Assembly (NCBI RefSeq): GCF_017562075.2
Contig: NC_054082.1
Coordinates: 16,240,286 to 16,304,285 of the forward strand
Direction of reading: 5' to 3'
From: Anopheles merus
Taxonomy: Eukaryota; Arthropoda; Insecta; Diptera; Culicidae
DNA: 64,000 bases
In this document: one piece after another, positions 22,965-34,500 of the stretch
Layout: every line of letters starts with the position of its first letter
Numbering within the stretch: the first letter of the stretch is position 1
Position numbers and translations under genes: made by a program
Notes under the pieces: model-generated
The model's database searches: none
Told to the model about the DNA's origin: nothing
What the model saw: only the letters and a program-made list of their open reading frames with translations

Positions 22965-23565
22965 GGCAAAAGGGGTGTTTTCTACGTGCCGCCGAAATAT
23001 CGAGATGCCCATACAGAAGCACCCGTGCCCACCCATGTAAATGGTAATGGTAACCGTTATTGTCTATCGCTTTTGAAATCACGTAAAAATCGTGTGGGTC
23101 CTTTTTTGTATGTACACACCGGGGCGGGTAAAACATGTCGTCTACTAGTCGATGATGACGATAATGATAACGGTGATTGGATTGGTTTGGCTAACTCGGA
23201 TGGCTAGTGTTGTGGTTCCTAATTGGCGGCTGCCCAATACATTGAGGTTAGGTGTGCTGTGTGTAACTGTGTGCTCTAATATCCTTGATATATCCGTCTA
23301 CACCGGCTGGTCTACTACCTGGTTTGTTTTAGTACACTTTGTTAATTACAGTTTTTTTAAACGACATCTCCACTACAAAGTAAAAAGGTTTTTGCTTTTA
23401 ATCCGTTGGAGTTGGTGGATGGTTTCTGATGAGGGAAATAGGCTTTACTTCCGATTCAGTTAAAATCCCTTCATTCACCCTGCCACTTTCATGCACACAC
23501 ATGCATCAGAGCCTGGGCGGTTGAGGGAGAAAAACGGGACAATAGTATAGGGCGCAAAAAATAAA

Positions 23566-23766
23566 TCAATCCGCAATAAGAGGCATTGGAGTCGGTGGAA
23601 ATGTCGCCGGGATGGAGTAGGTCATTCCTGGCTGGACGAAGTTTGCTGGACGCCTGGGACTGGTCACCTTCCAGTTGGCGGGGACCGTCGCTTTGAAACT
23701 GCAAGCCAAGCGCATGGATGGATTTAGCCGTATGCCTTCTCTTCCGGGGTTACCCGCTTCCATTAG
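23566..23766 (-). other. Open frame downstream of the RASL10-like stop, possible alternative last exon or 3' UTR
   Basis: After an AG acceptor (ATTGCAG|CTAATGG) a 66-codon frame runs to TGA. It is proline-rich at its end (KVTSPRRPANFVQPGMTYS, then IPATFPPTPMP). A donor-like CCG|GTGGGC inside the last GTPase exon (ending at 23885) would join it in phase 0, giving an isoform without the CaaX box. This is an inference; most likely the stretch is 3' UTR. Confidence 0.25.
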
Positions 23767-23812
23767 CTGCAATCGACAGACGTCGTGGAGGAAACCTCCA
23801 GTTCAGCTACTA

Positions 23813-23933
23813 CTAGAGTATCGTGCAACGATTTTTTGAACCAATCGATTGCGAGAACTCTAGCTTCGGTGCCGTGCCGCCCACCGGGTATCCCATCATC
23901 TCCTTGAAAATGTCTCCAATTTTGTAGTTGTGT
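23813..23933 (-). CDS. RASL10-like last coding exon with CaaX box
   Basis: Completes the SAK lysine, then HNYKIGDIFKEMMGYPVGG and a tail ending GSKNRCTIL, followed by TAG. The C-terminal Cys-Thr-Ile-Leu at the stop fits a CaaX prenylation signal and parallels the NRCAIM ending of RASL10B. Confidence 0.88.
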
Positions 23934-24875
23934 CTGGGTAAGGGGGAGGGGAGGGGGAGAGTGGTGAAAGAAGTGAAAATTTTTAGTACGTATTGCGGGA
24001 AAAGTAGAACCTCCCCACCCTGCTACTAGCTTACTTTGCCGAACATTCAACGTATCCACAGCGCCAGTGCTTCCGGACGAGGGTGGAAATGTCCTTCAGT
24101 TCCTGTTAAAATTTAAATCAATTAAATACCCAATAAAGGTAATAAAGAACATCGAGTTTTCCAATAGCTTACCTGAGTATGAGGGTTAGATACCATGTCA
24201 ACCTTGTTGCCCACAACCATTATCTTAAAATCACGATGATTGAAACTTTCTAAAATTTGATCACGCATATTGCGGCAGTACTGTAGAGAAAAGGAATAGA
24301 AAATAGATAAACCAAATAGTAAAACATGTTTTCCAAAAAAATCCCAATTGCAAGTGGATTTGCATACTTTTAGGCGCATCGTTCTACGTATTACCCTGAA
24401 TATATGCAATGGACAACACATAATTGCTTGCACAACATTTTGCCACACCCAATCGAATCGATACACTACCTGGAAGGTGTCCAGATTCCCCATGTCGTAC
24501 ACCAGCACGTACGTGTGAACCGTGCGCAGCCCTAGCGGGTTGCCATTGTTCCACTCGGCCAGATTATCGATCGGGAAGTACTTCTGCGGTGGCACATCCA
24601 GTACCATCAGCTCCCGTATGCAGGTATCACAGACCAGGCAGCTCCGGTAGACGGTCCGCTTGCTGGTGCGGATGTGGTCCTTCGGAAAGTCGTGCTTGAA
24701 AAATTGCTACAAAATAAAAGCCCAATCGAGGTAAGAAATTAGTCCCGTTTCGCGCGGCACACACTCACACACACACACACGCGCGGTCCGGTGCCTCTTC
24801 CCGACATACCTGTAGGATGCTGGTGCGTCCAACGCCGGAGGCCCCCAGAAACGCAACCTTGAGGGGGCCTTGCAT
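23813..24875 (-). CDS. Ras-like GTPase of the RASL10 type, five coding exons
   Basis: Small G protein, 199 aa, probably attached to membranes by a prenyl group. Coding exons: 24875-24810, 24706-24470, 24280-24173, 24102-24035 and 23933-23813; all introns are GT-AG and all phases agree. The order of motifs and the length fit vertebrate RASL10A/B (about 203 aa): P-loop GASGVGRTS at 11-19, LDVPP at 58-62 where Ras has DTAGQ, NKVD at 126-129, ECSAK at 156-160, and C-terminal CTIL at 196-199 before the stop. The start was chosen because it is the first ATG after an in-frame stop and gives the same spacing to the P-loop as RASL10B. Oddities: residue 17 is Arg where the P-loop lysine is nearly invariant, and the switch II glutamine is absent as in RASL10 proteins. 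A CaaX ending in Leu predicts geranylgeranylation. GTP hydrolysis may be weak or lost. Confidence 0.88.
24035..24102 (-). CDS. RASL10-like coding exon 4 (G5 box)
   Basis: 68 nt encoding ELKDISTLVRKHWRCGYVEC then SA, plus two bases of the lysine codon of the SAK box. The GCAAA|GTAAGC donor avoids an in-frame TAA. Confidence 0.88.
24173..24280 (-). CDS. RASL10-like coding exon 3 (G4 box)
   Basis: 36 codons, phase 0 at both ends, with the guanine-specificity motif GNKVD. It begins YCRNMRDQILESFNHRDFKI. Confidence 0.9.
24360..24409. repeat. Short hairpin element, TTGCATA family, copy 1
   Basis: The left arm TTGCATACTTTTAGGCG (24360-24376) and the right arm, which reads TTGCATATATTCAGGG on the other strand, form an imperfect hairpin of about 50 bp in intron 2 of the RASL10-like gene. 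It shares its arm consensus with copies at 28496, 38319, 43532 and 45031. Confidence 0.55.
24470..24706 (-). CDS. RASL10-like coding exon 2
   Basis: 79 codons between a TTTTGTAG acceptor and a CAG|GTAGTG donor. It covers the switch I region (HIRTSKRTVY), the LDVPP element and the VHTYVLVYDMGNLDTFQ strand, which closely resembles the RASL10B sequence. Confidence 0.9.
24810..24875 (-). CDS. RASL10-like coding exon 1 (P-loop)
   Basis: 22 codons from the ATG to the CAG|GTATGT donor, reading MQGPLKVAFLGASG then VGRTSILQ. It contains the whole G1 box, with Arg17 in the usual lysine position. An acceptor-like TTTCAG lies at 24914-24919, so an upstream non-coding exon is likely. Confidence 0.85.
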
Positions 24876-24908
24876 CCAGGGCGGATCCGGGCCTTCCAGA
24901 GTGATACG

Positions 24909-25586
24909 CTATGCTGAAATACACTTATTCTGTATTCGAATTTCCATATCGATGGACAGGATCTTGTTAAGCTTATTGCTAGCCGTGGTGCCCTTGGTGG
25001 TGGTGGTGGTGGAGAAGGGTTTAATTTTGGTGGTGGTGGTGGTTTTGGTGGTGATGGAAGAGTTGGAAAAAAGAGATGAAACTCTAGCAGCGCCGGTTGC
25101 AGCGGGACTGCTAGCGGAAGTAGTAGTAGTAGTAGTACCAGTGGTAGCAGTAGTAGTAGAAGTAGCAGTACAAGTATTAGTAGTAGAAGTAGTAGAGAAA
25201 GAAGTAGAGCTAGCAGTGGTGATAGTATTGGTGATGATGTTGATGGTAGTAGAGGTTGGTTTGGTGTTGCAAGTTTGGGAAGGTTTCCGGGTTGTTGGAC
25301 AGGGACGGACCGGCTGCGAGCTTGCTTTGGTCGGTTTGGGCGGACGGGCCTGCTCCGAGCACTTACTGTTATGGCTGTGTTTGGGAGGGTTATTGCAATG
25401 ATCTTTACCATTATCGTGCAACAGTCTATTGGAATTGGTCGGCGAGAGGCGGTTCCACATTTTGACGGCAAGCTTGAGCAGGCTGACGGCAAATACTGTT
25501 CCGTTCCCGGGTCGTAATGCCGGGGTCCCCGTACGGCAGCGATACAACTCTGTCCCCACCGCTGCTATCGCTGCTACTGCGAGCAA
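24909..25586 (-). other. Trinucleotide-rich leader region upstream of the RASL10-like gene
   Basis: On the - strand an open frame of 225 codons runs to a stop 34 nt before the GTPase ATG. Its second half is almost only Thr and Ser, from ACC and ACT repeats (dense at 24995-25260). It is out of frame with the GTPase. Two other frames are also open over the repeats, as expected of trinucleotide runs, so I treat it as 5' UTR or intron rather than a protein. Confidence 0.4.
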
Positions 25587-25589
25587 TTG

Positions 25590-27239
25590 CTGATCTGTCT
25601 GCTTTTCTTCCTACTTTCCCAAGCTGTACCAACGATGGCTGGGTTTTGCTAGCACACTTGCCGCACCAGCTTGACTTATGGTAATGCTTTTATTCAGATT
25701 TACAGCGTAACGATGCTCCCGGGAGTAGCTGACAGTGCTGAGACTTGCCGTTCGGTAGCCTACTGCTTGAGCGCATCCAATCTCACAATCGAGCAGCACA
25801 TTGTCAGCAGACGAAACACTTTGCGTTGGGTGGTCTTCACTCCCTGAGGGTTCGGCTGCGAACTGAAAACCCCGTTCGTGAAGCTGCAAACACCGGCACA
25901 CCGCTACTCTAATTATCACTAGTCCACTTCGAACACGTTATTGTCCGCCAGTACCATTACTATAGCAGCAAGCTGTCGCTTCGTGTCGGTGGGTGCGTCG
26001 GCCTGCGTCTGGACCGACCAAAGCTGCCCATCGTGCTGCACATCGTTTGGTGAGTAGGACTGGCTGATAGGGCCGTTCCAGCGGGGTTAGCATTGAAATG
26101 GCGGACAGAAAGAAACACAACAAGAAGAAATTAAATTTGAAATACGAGACAGAACAATTTTTCTAATGGATCTAGGAACAACAAGGGTTAGACAGCAGTG
26201 GGAGGGTGGGATGCAAGCGGGACGAAAGCACATATAGACAGGACGATGTACGGAATGCAAACTAACTGTATCCGGTTGTATGGCTGAATCAATAAAAAAA
26301 AGAAGATAATCCATTGAGTAGCATACTCGCAGCAACAACATGTATGCATACCAGGTGTACTATCTCTCTCTTTCTTTCTCTCTCTCTCTCTTTCTTTTTA
26401 TATATATCGCTCTCTCTCTCTCTTTCTCTGTCTAATGCAATCGGACCTTTTAAGGAATCCATAAATCAATCCGATAAGTTCATTCATACATTAACTAATT
26501 TATTTGCGGAGTGTACCCTTCGAATGCTGTCCCCCACCTTGTCCCCCCATTACGACAAGTATTTCCACTCTTCCCGGTAAATCTGAATTGCACTAAAAGC
26601 TGCTCGAAGCTAGAAGTGCATCTCCCATCCCCTGCATGCTCTTGAATACCGGCTCTTCCTTCCGAGCGAAGACGTGTGTGCCAACGGTCGGATTCGTATC
26701 CTATTGCCACTCGCTTCCGCCTATCCACACACTCTCGGGCATCGGCACCGGTTGACGAGCATAAATATGTTTACGTGCCTGAACGAACCACCAGACACAC
26801 ACACACACACACACACCCCACCTCTCTTTAGACTCTCGCCAGCGTAGCAGCATATTGCAGTACGGAACCTTTTGGGGTAGCTCTCTACGTTCGCTGCTGT
26901 GCACAAGTAGCCCGCATGCAACCGGGCTTGGCCTAAAAATACACCCACTCTTGTGTCGGTTGGTTTTGCTGTTGTCGTTGCGCGTTGCGGTTTGGAGAGT
27001 TCGTTTCCAGGACTGTCCCCCACCATGCGCGGTCGGCCAGCAATGGATAACAAACCCCCTCTCCCGACGGTGAATGGTGAAATGGTCAAGTTGAATGTCG
27101 AGCACGAAGCTCTGCCGCAGCAGCTCGAGCACACTGTTCGCTAATGGTCGAGTTGAGATCGTAATAGGCTTTTGTGGAAAGTGAAAGTAGGCCAATGGTG
27201 TGTCAACTGTAGCGCTGGCAGTGGTGCACCTGTACACGA
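25590..27239. other. Intergenic block between the RASL10-like gene and tRNA-Ala
   Basis: No gene recognised. It probably includes the promoter of the RASL10-like gene on the - strand. It holds CT-rich tracts at about 26361-26430 and a CA tract at about 26796-26817. Confidence 0.45.
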
Positions 27240-27312
27240 GGGGGTGTAGCTCAGATGGTAGAGCGCTCGCTTAGCATGTGAGAGGTACCGGGATCGATAC
27301 CCGGCATCTCCA
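27240..27312 (+). tRNA. tRNA-Ala (anticodon AGC)
   Basis: 73-nt cloverleaf. Acceptor stem GGGGGTG pairs with CATCTCC; D arm GCTC…GAGC; anticodon stem CTCGC/GTGAG with loop TTAGCAT; T stem CCGGG/CCCGG with loop ATCGATA; discriminator A. Internal A box (TAGCTCAGATGG) and B box (GGGATCGATACCC) are intact. A TTTTT terminator follows at 27326-27330. It reads GCN alanine codons after wobble editing of A34 to inosine. Confidence 0.97.
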
Positions 27313-27325
27313 GAAGGAACTAATA

Positions 27326-27330
27326 TTTTT
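27326..27330 (+). terminator. RNA polymerase III terminator of tRNA-Ala
   Basis: A run of five T starts 14 nt after the tRNA 3' end. Confidence 0.8.
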
Positions 27331-28495
27331 GTGTATAATCTAGAAAATAAGGAATTAAAGTGTCGAAATATGACATCATTAAGGACTCTTCAGCATTGTG
27401 GACTTGCTTGCTGTTTCTAAAACATATTAATCTTAAGCTCAACTTGTTGTGTTTTCTGTCCTTTTTTAAAAGCAATTTTGTTATCACAAAAGTAAAACAA
27501 AACGTATTCAAAGGAGTGCGGTAAGCATCCTGTCAAATCTACGAAAAGATATGCTTGTTTGCTGTCTTAAACTGAATCCGTAACAAAACTGATCCCCAAA
27601 GTCTCCCATCAATGATTCCTCTAATATTCTTCCGTTCGGTATGGCCGAGATTTTCTCTCTCCTATCTGCTCACGCTGGCTGATTAGAAGATGATGATTTA
27701 TTATGATGCAAATTGTTTGGAAGAATTGGAAACAACACCCCAACACTGCCCCCACTGTCACCGATTCATTGTCTCTTTGCATCCATGCGGAGCGGTAAAG
27801 ATAACTGCGGCAAGGACACTTCCCACCCCAGTGTCTAGAACTAAGTTAATTAACATCCCGCGCTACCTCTTAATCTGAACATGTTCCGGAAACGAGTTCT
27901 TTCATACGGAAGGGCTTTGCTTTTTTTGCTCGCCTAAGTCGTGTGTCAACAAAGTGGAAAGGTCTAGGGGCTGTTTTTATGTTTTGGGCTTTTCACGTCG
28001 CGCAAAACGATAAATAAACGCGGTCGGCGGATTGACGGCAGCAAACAGATAGATAAAATGGCTTCATAAAGCAAAAACTTCTCCTCCTGCTACACGGCTC
28101 TTCAAATCCCCTGAGTTAATAGCAGCATCCCTATTTTTTTTTCACCCATTTTGATCCACCAACAAGCTAGCAATGGCGGTCGATGAAGTACTAGCAGCAT
28201 CGAAAGCAAATAAATTCTCGACGCATGGTGCCCCATTTTTGGGACGTGTTATTACGCACGTAAAGTTGAGTGCATTGGGGAAGCCGTAAAGAGGAAAGAT
28301 AAAAGTTGTTTGGATTGGAGTTTTGGATGATCAATACGGCGTAGCCGTAGAATGTTCATAGTTTTGTCAAAGTAGGCGAAAGTTTCGGCGCGGAAGCACT
28401 CGTTAAAGGACAGGAGCAAAGTTGTACACAAAGAAATTACTTTTGCGTCACGTAAATCACACTAACGCTAAGGGTGCGGGACGGTGGATTGCGGA

Positions 28496-28546
28496 TTGCA
28501 TACTTGTCGGGCGCGTTTGGAAGAAGGAAGCGCCTTAAAGTAGGCT
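28496..28546. repeat. Short hairpin element, TTGCATA family, degenerate copy
   Basis: Left arm TTGCATACTTGTCGGGCGCG from 28496; the right arm GCGCCTTAAAGTAGGCTA reads TAGCCTACTTTAAGGCGC on the other strand. The inner halves match the family consensus well and the outer right end is diverged. Confidence 0.4.
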
Positions 28547-31500
28547 ACTTTTGGGACAACGATGTCATTTTAGTTATCCGTTGATCTTCCTTACTTTTCG
28601 CATTGCCGTAGTGCGAAATATACAGGTATTCTTTAAAAAAACGACCAAAAATAAGAAAGATTGCATAACACAATAATGTAACTTTTCAAATTACTATCTA
28701 GTACATCGTATTCACTGTCTTTAAAGTGGTCTTTATGGTTTACTTTCCAGTCACTATCTCAAGCTACAAAAAGCGTCCTTCATTTATCTAGCGTGGTAGT
28801 TATCTATCTATTCAGTTTTTAAGAACCCCTTGGAATCGATCGCACAGCCTTTCACGACGATGGCATTGAGCTTAACCACCATCAGCTTTGTTGACTTTGC
28901 CTCATCCTTTGTATGGGTATGTCGTACATTAAACGATTAAGATTATTGTTTGGTCAACATCAGTTGATAGTCAATCGATCAACTCGATATGCACTGTAAA
29001 CTGGCCGCCACCCGAGAAGCCCTGGAAGCGTGCAGCAAGAAGCGCCCTCAAGATGACCGTACGTGTGTGTGTGTGTGGGGCAAACATTTCCCTTGCGCGG
29101 CTACGGGAAGGGAAAGCCGTGGAGAAACCGAGCCGGGTTTTGTCTGGTAATCAGTACGGTACACAGCGCCTGATTGCAAAATCCATCCAAACGATGATTA
29201 GATGAAAGGATTTCCGGACCTTCGAGCCAAACTGTCCGGTCCCGGCTACGTCTGCACGGCGTCATTCAGTCCCGCACCGAGGGCCGAGCACGCCGGTACG
29301 GACGGTGTGCTAACTTTTCTGTCCATCGACGAACTATCCACTTAGCCCAAAACATCCCTTCGTGGTGTGCCATGTCATCGAGCAACGGCTGGAATCGGAT
29401 GGAAACGCAATCGAACGTAAGTAGATCAGAAAGCCGAAACCCGACGCAACTTGCACAACAGCTAGCAGCCAGTATGAGTGTGTGCGTGATGTTAATGGGG
29501 ATGAAATCCTACAAAGGTGAATCCATCCCGGCACCATGCAAAGTAATGCAGCGTCGATACCTCGGTGAACCATCCATGTTACTCTACCTCGCTTTGATCT
29601 ATTAGATGCCACTGCTTGTAGGGTGTCTAATACGCGCACGATCTATCTGTTTAAAATGCAATATTCTACCACCAGCCCCCGACAGCACAGCTTCATGTTC
29701 CTGCTGCCTGCACAGTTTACCGTACGTTCGTTCGTTTGCATTTGATAAACGATACGTGCTATTTCATATCCATTACGGTAATGAGATAAAGTCGTTACCG
29801 GCACCGGGCGTTCAATAGAAATACCCGTTCGAACAGCAATCTCCGCCAGCCTGCTGGTGCAGCCGCGAATCGGAATGCAGCTGCGGAATGCATAATCGAG
29901 AAATTTATGGCTCAATTTACAACGGCCGCACTGATTATGCTGGCATAATCTAATAACTGCCTATCGGGGGTAAAATGTATTTCTAATCGTTGAATTGAGG
30001 GCTGTTTGCTGCAGTGGATGTGAGCTAATTCGGTAAAAAATAGAGCTTCGAGAGACTTGTTTTCAAATAGCAATCAAACCACGAACCACATTTTCCGACA
30101 CATTTATATTCCACGCCAAGCACAAATCGTTCAGTGACTAAACACCACTGCCCAAGCATCCTTCCTTGTGTTCGCACAGTGCAACCAACCGTCAAGCTGT
30201 CTTTTTATAGAATGCTATTAGATCGTGGCGCAGTCCTTCCACCCCTTCCCGTAGCCCGTACGCAACTCGACACTTTGCTGACACTGTGCCCGGCAATATG
30301 TGCCCGACAAAACAACGCGTCTGTTGACAGCTATTTTGGGGGCTTCACATACAACACCACTCTACGACACACTGCGAACGAACCCGCCCTTTTGCTCTAG
30401 AACAAAGTCCATCAGCATCAAGTGGTAGTGAGCCCGTTTCATTGATTATTAAAATCACTATCGGCACGGAGACAGCGCGTGGTATTAAAATGCGAAACCA
30501 CACGCACACACAACGCAGCAGCGTTTGCCTTATTGCGTTCGCATCGAACCATACGGACCGGCCGCACAGGCAACGAATGCTTCATCCTTTAACTTGAACC
30601 GCTGAGTGAAAAGATAATGAACCATGAAATATTAACCATTTATTACAATCGTTCCGTTTCCGCTGTAAATCAATCAATACATAAAGCGTGCTTCGCTTTA
30701 ATGGGCAGCACCCTGTTTCCCCGCGTTAAAGCCGCATGGTTGAGCGAAAATCACTGCTTTTGTGTGCGTGTGTGTGTATAATATCCTCCGCAAAGCTTAA
30801 TCCACCCCATCCAGCCATGTGTGCACTGGCGCTGTTTGCACAGCATAGACGCCTTTCGAAATTTGTTTTGAATATAAATATCGTAAAGCAATCCGTGCCT
30901 TTAGGAAGCAGAGTACGACCTCCCGTCGGTGCCATTCAAAACTCTGCTCTGCATTTTATCTTTCAGTTGTGCCGCGAAGGGAAGGGCGAGCGAAAAAGAA
31001 AAAGCCCAAACAACAAGAACACGTTAGCGATGAAGTAAATCCATCACCCATCGGAAGCGTCGAAGGGCAGCAAAAGAACGCCAACTGGGCTAGCCTCGGC
31101 CTGCTAGAGCCAGCCGAGTGCCGATACGCAGGCCGGGCTCGTGATTGCATAACACAGCCTCGTGATGCTTCCTTTGTGTGGGAGCGTGTTGTGCTGTGGG
31201 GGGGGGGGGAAGCGGCCGATGCGGATGCGGGACGATTGTCCCTTTCCCTAGTTTGTCTCGCGCGTGTGTCCTGCCCCGGTGAGTGACTCACTGCTCGTCG
31301 TGGCGTTCGTCGTCTATCGTCGTCTGAGCGACTGTATGGGCGAGTCGGCGTCTCTCACCCTTTGGCCGTGGCGAACGCAGACAAATTTGTAACCAACTAC
31401 CATTCCATTCTGCCATCCCTTCTGCCACTTCTCCTCTGTCTTTCGTACTGGGAGCAAGTTGCTGTCGGAGGAAGAAATTTCTTCGAACGTTTCTCCCTTG

Positions 31501-34500
31501 GAGCTTGAGTTTCCGATGTCTACCGACACTTATCCATCCATACGCATACGCCAACCCGCTCGCCTTATTTGGCGTGCACCGGGTAGTGCAAACCGGCCAG
31601 CCATCAAATATGATATCGCAAAAAGCCCATTGGCATTCCACCACGTGCTCAGCCGCCCGGACACGATTGGCTTGCGACATAAGCCGATTACCGGGAGATG
31701 GTTTTGGTGCTCATATTTCGTACAAGGTGTAATTCCCGCCGACATCACCATAGGCCGTCGTTTGTTTGATTAATTAGATTGTTATTTCTGTGCTTTTCTC
31801 CTCTTCCCCATTTTTCACCGCAGTTCCTAGAACTCGATAATATTACCACCCTAACGTGGGCACAAAGGTAGGCACACAAAAAAAAAAGCAATACAATAGG
31901 AAAGGGATATGACACTAACGCTATGTTTATTTACTTTGTGTCTTTACACTCGGCTGGGTCTGTATTCCAAAGGGTTATAGCAGGGTTTTGGTGGTAGATT
32001 TTCCTCAAGGGAAGAGCAGCTTAGACACAAATTTCACTTTATATTTTTTATCGTTTTCAACACTCGCAATTAGCTGTCACAAGGCTGGTGGTTAACACGT
32101 TTTTTTAAATATTATTTCTCCAAATTAACAAGCACACACACACACTCCACCACCATTAACCGTCTACTTGTTGATAACGCCTTCCCCAACAAAACACCTT
32201 TCGGGGCTGTCGGGACAAAAACACGTGAGCTTATCAGAGTGGCAGGGGTGGCAGGGGGAAAAAACGAACCGAACGAAACACTAAACGGTTCGAGCCACCA
32301 TGCGCCTCCACCAGCTGCCCAAAAACGCTTCTTTTATTTACACACCACCGCTCTGCGTTCATTTTCAAAGCCAACGCCAATCGCTACGCATTCAACACAA
32401 CACTCTTTATTGCTCAGACCACTATCACGGGAACGGGACACAAATAGAACGTGTCATCAAAGGGGCACAGCAACAAAAAAGGGGAATAAAACAACCATTT
32501 CCAAAAGTGGAAGGAAAAAAGTTGCTAAACGCACTGAAATAAAAAAAAAAAACCGAACACTCTGTCACACCGGGACGCTTCACAGAATATTCGTGAATAG
32601 GTGGTGTAAATGTGTGCGCGTGTGTTCGCTCCCTGTGCGTGTGTGTGTGTGTGCTTGTGTGTATGCGCGTAATAGAAAGATGCCGTTTTCGCAAAACCGT
32701 ACCACAACCGTACAGACACACACGCGCACGCACGCACCCACACGCCGTCGGTCTAGTGCGTCCGCGTGAAAGCAAGGTTCATCTGCGACTAGCTCATCTC
32801 GTGTGCCTCGATGACGGTGGCACTGGCCTAACAGCTTTTCACGATGGTAGGAGTGGAAGCGCAAAAGGATGAAGAACGCACACAGAACGTCGTCGTCGTG
32901 TTTCGTCGACCCCTAGCCGAGAGCAGCTCCCCCTGGAAACGGAACTTTATCTCACCCTTATCAGAACGGCAAACGCGGTGTGCCGCGTTCGTGAGAAAGA
33001 GCGTGAGAGTGCCGACAAGCAACGAACGTGAGTGCGCTGGAGAGTGAGCAGCTCCCGAACGGAACTCACGAGCTACGGGAGAGCGTGTTTCGTTTTCCTT
33101 CCTTTTCTTTTGCATTTTTTGCAAAACATTGTAAATATTCGCACAGCATTTTGCTACAACAACATCAACGGTAGCGGCAAGAAAAAAATGTTGCGAAATT
33201 TGCTCGGACAGTTTTCCGTGAAAACAGCTGAGTACGGCACGGCACGATTGATAGACACAGCGTCCGGGTTGCGTTCATGTGCGACCTCTGCGATTTTCGT
33301 ACGCAAAGCCCGCCATCCCGTGTGAACGAGTTAATTGATTTTTAACGCTGTGTATCGGTTTTGTAATCCTGTCCCTTGCACCACGTGTCCTTCTGTGTGT
33401 ACGGTTGAGCAAGACTTTTTAAGGCGCTTTTTATGAGCCTTAAAGAGCGCTGCGGTGTGACTTTTTATTTATTTATTTCGACCATTATACTTCGCCGGCA
33501 CACATGCTATGAGTGTGTGGTTTTTTTTCTCACCCCCCGAAGATTATAGCCTTCAGAGAGCAATGAATTTGAAATCAACCATCAGCCGGCGTCGCTTTTC
33601 GCTTCGTTCGCCACTCACACCTAGCTGCCCCCGTGCTAGTTCGCTCGGCATGTTTAGCGACAATACTTCTTTTTCCACCAAACAAACCCCTACCAAAGCA
33701 TGTTTTAAACATCGTTATTAAGATTTTATCTCCCAACCGGTGGTATGCTGGGCGCGGAACAACACCTTCCGCTTGATTAATGGGTGCGACGGAGAGCAGT
33801 GTGATGGACTGCAACGGATGGGGGGAGGAGGAGGGGAGCTACGAAATCAATTAAGGGTTTAATTAAAATTGCGTTCCTGCTAACGCCGACGCGTCACGGC
33901 TTCACGCCAAACGATTCATCTTTCGAGACGATTATTACTCTGCGCGCTTCAGCATATTTCTGCCCCTGCGACCTGATGATCGACATTCCTGGCGCTGCGC
34001 TACGAGCCAGAGAGAGAGAGAGAGAGAGCGAGTAAAATGATGTACCATTAACCGTCCGGGACGGGTTGACGGATTGGCGAACAGAACACACACACACACA
34101 CACAGAGTTCCGGATTTCCTCGAAGCAGCATTTGGTCTGGAGCGCTCACCGCCCAAGAGACTCGAGACGAAGAGCGATGAAAGAATAATATGTGCCGAGC
34201 GTAGACTCCACGCGGGGGGTTAACATGAAACGATGATCGCTTCCCGTAGACATAGGCACAGGTTCTGCGCCTCCCTCAGCACGTCAGCACATTTGCACAG
34301 GATATGGACCCCCCTCCTCTACAGAACATTCCAACCTTCTTGGGTGTGATAGTTACGGTTAGCTTCAAGTGTCTCGTAAAACTAACGTGCTGTCGCCCGC
34401 ATCGTCCCTATCTCAAGCCGGAATCGGCCGCCATGAAAGCGGCTGTGGAAAGTGAAAGTTACACAGCGCACCGAAGGGGCCCTTCATCATGCTTTTCTCG

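Noticed and set aside
24707..25492. 261-codon - strand frame with Leu-rich segments near the GTPase start
   Set aside because: It overlaps exon 1 of the RASL10-like gene in a different frame; its Leu and Pro runs come from trinucleotide repeats and it lacks the P-loop frame.
33408..33455. Small inverted repeat TTTAAGGC … GCCTTAAAG
   Set aside because: Shares the inner arm with the TTGCATA hairpin family but lacks the TTGCATA outer arm and has a shorter loop, so I did not count it as a copy.
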